This document shows, piece by piece, positions 59,701 to 64,000 of a stretch of DNA of 64,000 nt. The translations under genes were made by a program, and so were the position numbers. This stretch comes from Mesocentrotus franciscanus (Eukaryota > Echinodermata > Echinoidea > Camarodonta > Strongylocentrotidae). The stretch is from contig CP137686.1 of the NCBI GenBank assembly GCA_037976565.1, forward strand, positions 26,373,828-26,437,827. The letters run 5' to 3'. Position 1 is the stretch's first letter. The number at the start of each line of letters is the position of its first letter. The notes beneath the pieces were generated by a model that saw nothing but the letters and a program-made list of their open reading frames with translations, was not told where the DNA came from and did no database searches.

Positions 59701-60824
59701 GACTAGCTTTAATAAATTTTGTACTAAAATGTTGCAGATACTCTGTGTGCTTTTAGGATGTGGAAATCACAACACTAAATCATGTCATTGTTTACTATTG
59801 ATAGATGCATAACTAATCCCTATCTAGGATAGGAGAAATATGGTGCCATAAAGTTTTTGTAACGTGACTTGACGTAACGTGACTGACATTCCTCTTTCCA
59901 AAAGTTTTCATATCATTTTAAAATGAATCGATCATTAAGCACTTTTTCTTTTAAAAATATCATAGCAAACATCATATATTTCCAAAAGTCAAAGTATATG
60001 AATTTAATGTTCAGCCATTCGAGTTGGCAAACTTTAATTCATCTCAAATTAAAGTTGATGAAAATTATTTTTCGCAACGTGACTGATTGATGTTCTAAAC
60101 AGTCCTTGTAATGAATAAATGGTCAACTAGTATTGAGTTCATCTTTAGGAACTATGAAGTGTAACTTTTTTAACTTCTGCTTAAAATACATGGCTGATTT
60201 TAACCAAATATTGACTAAATCATTCTTAGGGGATGAGCTCTATATGTCTTCAACTGTGAACCCCTATTGACAATAATTTTGACATTTTGAAAGACCCACT
60301 TCCACTTTTCGGGTGCATGCTGGGCTCCAATAGTTATAGTGATATATCATTTGATGTTGAGTACATAATTGCATATATATTTTTAACAATTTTCTCTCTT
60401 CTTTTGAACTGTCTGTAATACAGTTGCTGATGTCAAATCTCGCTTGCAAAGCATGGGATCAAAGATTTCCGATAAACTGGACTTGGATCCAGAAGCATTC
60501 CTGCCTGCTGTGGAGTCGATGCTCAAGCAGTTTGAAACGATCAAGACAGACGGCCACTTGCAGATGGCATTACATTGCTTCGGCAGGTGCACTGACACCA
60601 GTATGGCCCTGAAGAAACCGAAAAGAAGGTTGCTGCCTGCTGGAACAAGCCACATCGGAGTTCAGCCTCCTGCAACAGGGGGGAGCAGGATCATTTCAGG
60701 CAGACCATGCAGTGCATCCAGCACATCAGAGCATGGGTGTGCAGTCAATAGGATGTCATCCTCTCTCTTGCCAGTCCCAAAGAGGAAAAAGGCAGCACCC
60801 CACAGTGTTAGTAAAAACACATAG
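41793..60824 (+). CDS. MULE transposase-SWIM zinc finger gene (10 exons, intact)
   Basis: Exons: 41793-41837, 41922-42131, 44348-44490, 45136-45405, 46103-46404, 54758-55118, 56214-56526, 58020-58236, 59199-59375, 60424-60824. Every junction is GT-AG, phases agree, and 812 codons run without a stop. Residues 90-155 fit a C2HxH zinc finger (C90, C113, H153, H155) typical of Mutator-type proteins. A MULE DDE domain follows: D297 in LCFMDASSNMDR, D366 in LFITDD, C387/H390 (CSFH), and E480 in NNFCE. Residues 575-588 are a SWIM finger, C-x-C-x8-C-x-H. The tail has basic NLS-like runs (KKPKRRL, PKRKK). Exon 1 is the least certain: the ATG at 41793 is chosen because only that frame joins exon 2, and exon 1 may extend to an acceptor near 41742. 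By family knowledge such proteins are encoded by Mutator-like elements and some host-adopted genes. Confidence 0.85.
42290..42795. repeat. 55-bp minisatellite in intron 2 of the MULE gene
   Basis: Unit starts (AGGACCAATAGAAACCAACA) at 42493, 42548, 42603, 42658, 42713 and 42768, with degenerate copies upstream from 42290. As 55 is not a multiple of 3, each strand shows the same peptide in rotating frames, which explains the long minus-strand ORFs. Confidence 0.95.
43040..43366 (+). mobile_element. tRNA-derived SINE, copy 1
   Basis: tRNA-like head with A box TAGTCTAGTGG (43049-43059) and B box GGTTCAAATCC (43093-43103). The body has CAAGACATTAATCTACATTT, CACCCAGGTG and TACCTGGTAGGAT, and the tail has ATTATTATTA. 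It is not a functional tRNA: the acceptor and anticodon arms do not fold as expected. Confidence 0.85.
43372..43560. mobile_element. CAGTCAAACCTG MITE, TA target (copy 3)
   Basis: Inverse orientation to copies 1 and 2, flanked by TA (43370-43371, 43561-43562). It follows the SINE directly. Confidence 0.85.
43780..44150. repeat. Foldback region built from CCAACAGAAACC units
   Basis: Degenerate units such as GACCAACAGAAACC, with the left flank TTCTGTTGGTAGGGAAAGTG inverted at the right side (CACTTTCTCTATTGAAACCA). The unit resembles that of the 42290-42795 minisatellite, so the two probably share an origin. Confidence 0.7.
44723..44964. mobile_element. TTAA-type MITE (third family), copy 1
   Basis: TTAA-AAGGGACTTGGT at the left, inverted AGCCCTTTTAA at the right. 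Shares CAATGCTAGATGTACAATTA and AGATGATCTGAAAG with 57448-57690. Confidence 0.7.
45560..45960. other. MULE-gene intron sequence, possible one-ended TTAA element
   Basis: Begins TTTTTAAAGGCCAACTCCAG, like the TTAAAGG ends elsewhere in the window, but no matching right end is visible. Confidence 0.35.
46429..46798. mobile_element. TTAA-type MITE, copy B (370 bp)
   Basis: TTAA at 46429-46432 and 46795-46798. Homologous to 7841-8236. Begins 24 bases after the 5' splice site of MULE-gene exon 5. Confidence 0.85.
47041..47391. mobile_element. Foldback element, ~350 bp
   Basis: Arms of about 150 bases share TAGCCCTCATTTGCAC, GAATAGATTTCTTTAATTTT and CTTTGAA around a short centre near 47215. It lies in intron 5 of the MULE gene. 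Confidence 0.85.
47690..48660. repeat. ~50-bp minisatellite, 19 copies
   Basis: The unit contains ACTATGTTTCTGGACTTAGA, TTTTTCTCACCCATTTT and CTTCCTATTT. Successive copies step by 49-52 bases. Phe/Leu-rich ORFs of up to 189 codons cover it in several frames; they are products of the repeat. Confidence 0.95.
49881..51344. mobile_element. Mutator-like non-autonomous element with 9-bp TSD
   Basis: Terminal inverted repeats of about 90 bases: TAGACCGAAAATTTCTGTCT, GTTAGCCTCTGATTTGGGTA and GGGTCGGCTCCTCTCTTTA at the left, and their complements at 51250-51344. Exact 9-bp flanks GAATCTAAT lie at 49872-49880 and 51345-51353. Long TIRs and a 9-bp duplication are the Mutator signature. A second inverted pair lies inside (50849-50990 with 51125-51263). 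No transposase is seen. It lies in intron 5 of the MULE gene. Confidence 0.85.
50849..51263. repeat. Internal inverted repeat of the Mutator-like element
   Basis: Arms of ~140 bases share GTACGGATCTGGCCACCAAA, GGACTAAAATTTCACTTTAG and ATCCGATGCATT. The right arm runs directly into the right TIR (CCATAGGCGC), so the right terminus is in effect a TIR extended to ~220 bases. The left copy is displaced inward by about 900 bases. Confidence 0.8.
51900..52255 (+). pseudogene. LINE 3' tail (reverse transcriptase C-terminus), frameshifted
   Basis: Reads AIPRPEYITQPQKILKGHHN, ISFSNIRCKTDIYRLTFFPR and TIRAWY. The conserved continuation, SIIACNSVETFKTRLWEAIQ followed by a stop at about 52248, is in the next frame. 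This is the usual end of CR1/L2-type ORFs. It lies in intron 5 of the MULE gene and is a different element from 35223-35707. Confidence 0.85.
54080..54560. repeat. ~120-bp AT-rich tandem repeat
   Basis: Three to four units of AAAATAGGAAAAAAATATAT, CAAAACTATTTGT, CCTATTTTTTGTTCCAAAAC and TGCTATTTGAAATATATTTT. Units are partly self-complementary. It lies in intron 5 of the MULE gene. Confidence 0.85.
55220..55570. mobile_element. Foldback element, ~350 bp, TA flanks
   Basis: Arms of about 165 bases share TATAGAGT, TGTGACGTCATAAAAA, CCAATTGAATA and GAGCAATATAACAC around the centre near 55392. It lies in intron 6 of the MULE gene. Confidence 0.85.
56620..56913 (+). mobile_element. tRNA-derived SINE, copy 2
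   Basis: A box TGGTCGAGTGG (56629-56639), B box GGTTCGAGTCC (56673-56683), then the same body as at 43040: CAAGACATTGATCTACATTT, CAACCCAGGTG and CACCTGGTAGGAT. The 3' part differs from copy 1. It lies in intron 7 of the MULE gene. Confidence 0.85.
57448..57690. mobile_element. TTAA-type MITE (third family), copy 2
   Basis: TTAAAGGGACTTGGTAACAT at the left; internal words shared with 44723-44964. The right end has decayed. Confidence 0.65.
58245..58788. mobile_element. TTAA-type element, copy 2 (544 bp)
   Basis: Near-identical to 33784-34320, with TTAA on both sides. It begins eight bases after the 5' splice site of MULE-gene exon 8. The ORF at 58306-58590 is inside the element and is not a gene. 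Confidence 0.9.
58785..59112. mobile_element. Adjacent TTAA-type element
   Basis: Shares the TTAA at 58785 with the previous element and ends CAACTCCCCTTTAA near 59112. Its right end resembles the 34595-35138 family (TTAAAGGGGAGTTGAGTT on the minus strand). The left end matches poorly. Confidence 0.55.
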
Positions 60825-60829
60825 TACAA

Positions 60830-60835
60830 AATAAA
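60830..60835 (+). promoter_or_regulatory. Polyadenylation signal AATAAA of the MULE gene
   Basis: AATAAA begins six bases after the stop codon (60822-60824). If used, the 3' untranslated region would be very short. Confidence 0.45.
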
Positions 60836-61118
60836 GGAGTTGTAGTCTGTGGGCCAGAGGGATCTACCGTGAACCCCCCACAATCCTACCTTTTTTGGGT
60901 GTCATTGGGTTCATTGATATCTCCTCTGATGAAAAAAGATGTTTCCAAGAAAAAGGCTCATTCCCACTATAGTAGAGTCATTCTAGGGCAATGAATGGGT
61001 CTAAAAAACCTTTACAAAATTGCAATTAAAGGTTTTTCAACGGTTTCTAGTAGTATTTGACGTCCAGAATAACATACCAAACTAGATGGAACTTCAACTG
61101 CGCGCAGTCGAAAATGAT
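60836..61118. other. No gene seen
   Basis: Unique sequence between the MULE gene and the tandem-repeat element. Confidence 0.5.
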
Positions 61119-62040
61119 GCCTCCGCCATAGAGCAATTTTACAAACCAAAATGGAAGCAATTTTTAAAATTCAAGTTTGATTGTAATCCATCTGTTGGTT
61201 CTAATGATAACGCGATCACGAGCTATTTTGAGATACATAATGAGCCCTGTGACCTTTGACCTCGTGACCCCAAATCTAATCAGTTCATTGACTCTGCAAG
61301 ATACATACATGACCCAAGTTTGGCGGTAATCCATCAATCGGTTCTTGAGATAACGTGATCACAAGCTATTTTGCATACATAATGAGCCCTGTGACCTTTG
61401 ACCTTTGACCTCGTGACCCCAAAATCTAATCAGTTCATTGCTCTGCAAGATACATACATGACCCAAGTTTGGCGGTAATCCATCAATCGGTTCTTGAGAT
61501 AAAGTGATCACGAGCTATTTTTGCATACATAATGAGCCCTGTGACCTTTGACCTTTGACCTCGTGACCCCAAAATCTAATCAGTTCATTAGCTCTGCAAG
61601 ATACATACATGACCCAAGTTTGGCGGTAATCCATCAATCGGTTCTTGAGATAACGCGATCACAAGCTATTTTTGCATACATAATGAGCCCTGTGACCTTT
61701 GACCTTGACCTCGTGACCCCAAAATCTAATCAGTTCATTAGCTCTGCAAGATACATACATGACCCAAGTTTGGCGGTAATCCATCAATCGGTTCTTGAGA
61801 TAACGCGATCACGAACTATTTTTGCATACATAATGGGCCCTGTGACCTTTGACCTTGGACCTCGTGACCCCAAAATCTAATCACTTCATTAGCTCTGCAA
61901 GATACATACATGACCCAAGTTTGGCGGTAATCCATCAATTGGTTCTTGAGATAACGCGATCACGAGAACGGGACGCACGCACGGACGGACGGACAACCAG
62001 AAAACATAATGCCTCCGGCTACGTTGTAGCGGAGGCATAA
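61119..62040. mobile_element. Element with ~150-bp tandem units and GCCTCCG ends
   Basis: Begins TGCCTCCGCCATAGAGCAAT and ends with GCCTCCGGCTACGTTGTAGC, then GGAGGCATAA, which includes a terminal hairpin. The interior has five units of ~142-151 bases (GTGACCTTTGACC starts near 61249, 61391, 61541, 61692 and 61842), each with GACCCCAAAATCTAATCA and TGGTTCTTGAGATAAC-like words. A GGAC microsatellite precedes the right end. Such elements are widespread in marine animals, by recollection. Confidence 0.8.
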
Positions 62041-62047
62041 AAAGTTT

Positions 62048-62860
62048 TTAACCCTTACTTAACTGGGGGGGAGGAGGAGCCTCGGAGGCCCCCCTCCCCA
62101 AACAAATTTTGTTGCGCATGAACCGCCATGTTTTCGGCGATGCTGCTTCATGAGTTTTTTCTTTCAAGTCTTACGGATCTTTTGACACCAAGTTTTTGAA
62201 AATCAGACATTCAGCTAGAGAGTTACTTGACCTATTGTGACCTAAGGTCAAGCCGAAAATTGAGAAATTTGTCATTTTGTGTACAAAATGAATGGCAAAG
62301 TGAAGTTTCTAGTTTGGTCTATAAATCAGCATAATTTTACTCTTTAGAGTTTAGTTATCATTTATTCAAGCAAAATATTGATACGTAACAACCTCAAGTA
62401 TCAGAAGTCCTAAAACAATACAATACATAAGATTAAGAATTAATAACAATAGAATACAAAAGAAGTTCATAAAACAATGAAATACATAAGAATTGAAATA
62501 GACATGGACAATTTTTTTATGTGATAATGCCCGATAGGCTTTTTAGAAACTTTTGCCACAAAATCAACTCTGTAAAAGCTTTATTTATGTAATTGTTAAT
62601 AAAAATCATTATTCATGAATTTGATTTGCATAAATTAGCATAATTGATAAAATAAGTAATTTTCAGCAAAATTATAGTGAGGTCTCTTCCTTTATGCAAT
62701 TGCATAAATTAGCATAATTGATAAAATAAGCAATTTTCAGCAAAATAATAGTGAGGTCTCTTCCTTTGCGCAATTTCTCAAGACGCGTGCCAAATTTCGA
62801 GGCATCCCCCCCCCCCCAGTCAGGGAGGTGCTCAAAATAGCCCAGTTAAGTACGGGTTAA
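62048..62860. mobile_element. piggyBac-like TTAA element, 813 bp
   Basis: TTAA at 62048-62051 and 62857-62860; inverted ends CCCTTACTTAACTGGG and CCCAGTTAAGTACGGG. CCC...GGG next to TTAA is the piggyBac pattern. The interior contains a ~74-bp tandem duplication (62626-62775, unit TGCATAAATTAGCATAATTG). No transposase. Confidence 0.8.
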
Positions 62861-62879
62861 GTAACGGAACATATTTCAA

Positions 62880-64000
62880 GTGGTTCTTGACATATCATGA
62901 CAAGTCCTATACATGTAGTCTGAATTTTTCAAGTTGACCTCTATGACCTTTGACATACATGTACTCCAAAATCTAATCTGATCGTTTTCCTATGGTGATA
63001 TATATACTATCCTTAAGTTTGAAGTTTAAAATCTCAAATGGTTCTTGAGATATCGCGATAACGAGCTGAAGACATGGAATTTCACAAGTTGACCTCTGTG
63101 ACCCTTGACCTACATGCTCCAAAATCTAAACAGATCGTCTTCCTATGGTGATACATACTATCATTAAGTTTGAAGTGAAAATTCTCCAGTGGTTCTTGAG
63201 ATATCGCGATACGATCTCAATGTATGGAATTTCATAAGTTGACCTCTGTGACCCTTGACCTTTGACCTACGTGCTCCAAAATCTAATCAGATTGTCTTCC
63301 TATGGTGATACACACTATCATTAAGTTTGAAGTTTAAATCTCCAGTGGTTCTTGAGATATTATGATAACAATCTCAATGTATGGAATTTCATAAGTTGAC
63401 CTCTGTGACCCTTGACCTTTGGCCTACGTGCTCCAAAATCTAATCAGATCGTCTTCCTATGGTGATACATACTATCCTTAAGTTTGAAGTTTTACATCTC
63501 CAGTGGTTCTTGAGATATCATGATAACAATCTCAATGTATGGAATTTCATAAGTTGACCTCTATGACCCTTGACCTTTGACCTACGTGCTCCAAAATATA
63601 ATCAGATTGTTTTCCTATAGTGATACACACTATCACTAAGTTTGAAGTTTAAATCTCCAGTGGTTCTTGAGATATCATGATAACAATCTCAATGTATGGA
63701 ATTTCATAAGTTGACCTCTGTGACCCTTGACCTTTGACATACGTGCTCCAAAATCTAATCAGATCGTCTTCCTATGGTGATACATACTATCCTTAAGTTT
63801 GAAGTTTAAATCTCAAATGGTTCTTGAGATATCGCGCTAACAAACTCAATACAAGGAATTTCATAAGTTGACCTCTGTGACCCTTGACCTTTGGCCTACG
63901 TGCTCCAAAATCTAATCAGATCGTCTTCCTATGGTGATACATACTATCCTTAAGTTTGAAGTTTTTACATCTCCAGTGGTTCTTGAGATATCATGATAAC
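62880..64000. repeat. ~155-bp tandem array, seven units, cut by the window end
   Basis: Each unit holds GTTGACCTCTGTGACCC, TTGACCTTTGACCTACG, GCTCCAAAATCTAATCAGAT, CTTCCTATGGTGATACATAC and GGTTCTTGAGATATC. It is related to, but distinct from, the units at 61119-62040. Confidence 0.9.

Overview
The window is nuclear DNA of a marine deuterostome invertebrate, most probably an echinoid (sea urchin). Exons are small with GT-AG introns. Two conserved single-copy animal genes are recognisable. Almost every intron and spacer is packed with short inverted-repeat elements, tRNA-derived SINEs, LINE tails and minisatellites. The species call rests on the style of the repeats and on gene similarity recalled from knowledge; no search was run.

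Layout. (1) 1-5.4 kb: a large foldback repeat, one probable first exon on the minus strand (1057-1511, product unknown), an 8-bp-TSD hAT-like MITE, tandem duplications and C-rich repeats. (2) 5421-23254 (+): a complete 14-exon UVRAG gene. The phases of all 14 exons join without a break into 831 codons. Its introns carry MITEs, a dead Tc1-type transposase piece and decayed copies of its own exons. (3) 23.3-29.3 kb: the space between two convergent genes, holding foldback MITEs and a 1.24-kb TTAA-flanked element with an acidic ORF. (4) 29959-34489 (-): a complete WDR83 (MORG1) coding region in 5 coding exons (309 aa), with a train of decayed copies of its last exon lying downstream. (5) 34.5-41.7 kb: repeats only, including a CR1/L2-like LINE tail, a CTAG-rich tract, TIR elements and a region with five copies of a 13-bp dyad motif. 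(6) 41793-60824 (+): a 10-exon gene that joins in frame into an 812-aa MULE-type transposase with a C2HxH zinc finger, a full DDE triad and a SWIM finger. Its introns hold SINEs, LINE tails, minisatellites, TTAA elements and a non-autonomous element with ~90-bp TIRs and a perfect 9-bp TSD, the Mutator signature. (7) 60.8-64 kb: ~150-bp tandem repeats rich in TGACCTTTGACC, separated by a piggyBac-like TTAA element and running off the end of the window.

UVRAG (autophagy and endosome traffic) and WDR83 (ERK scaffold, spliceosome) are ordinary host genes with no evident joint pathway. The points of most interest are the uninterrupted multi-exon transposase gene with a Mutator-type non-autonomous element in its own intron, repeated tandem duplication and decay of single exons in both conserved genes, and TTAA elements sitting 8-24 bp from 5' splice sites.
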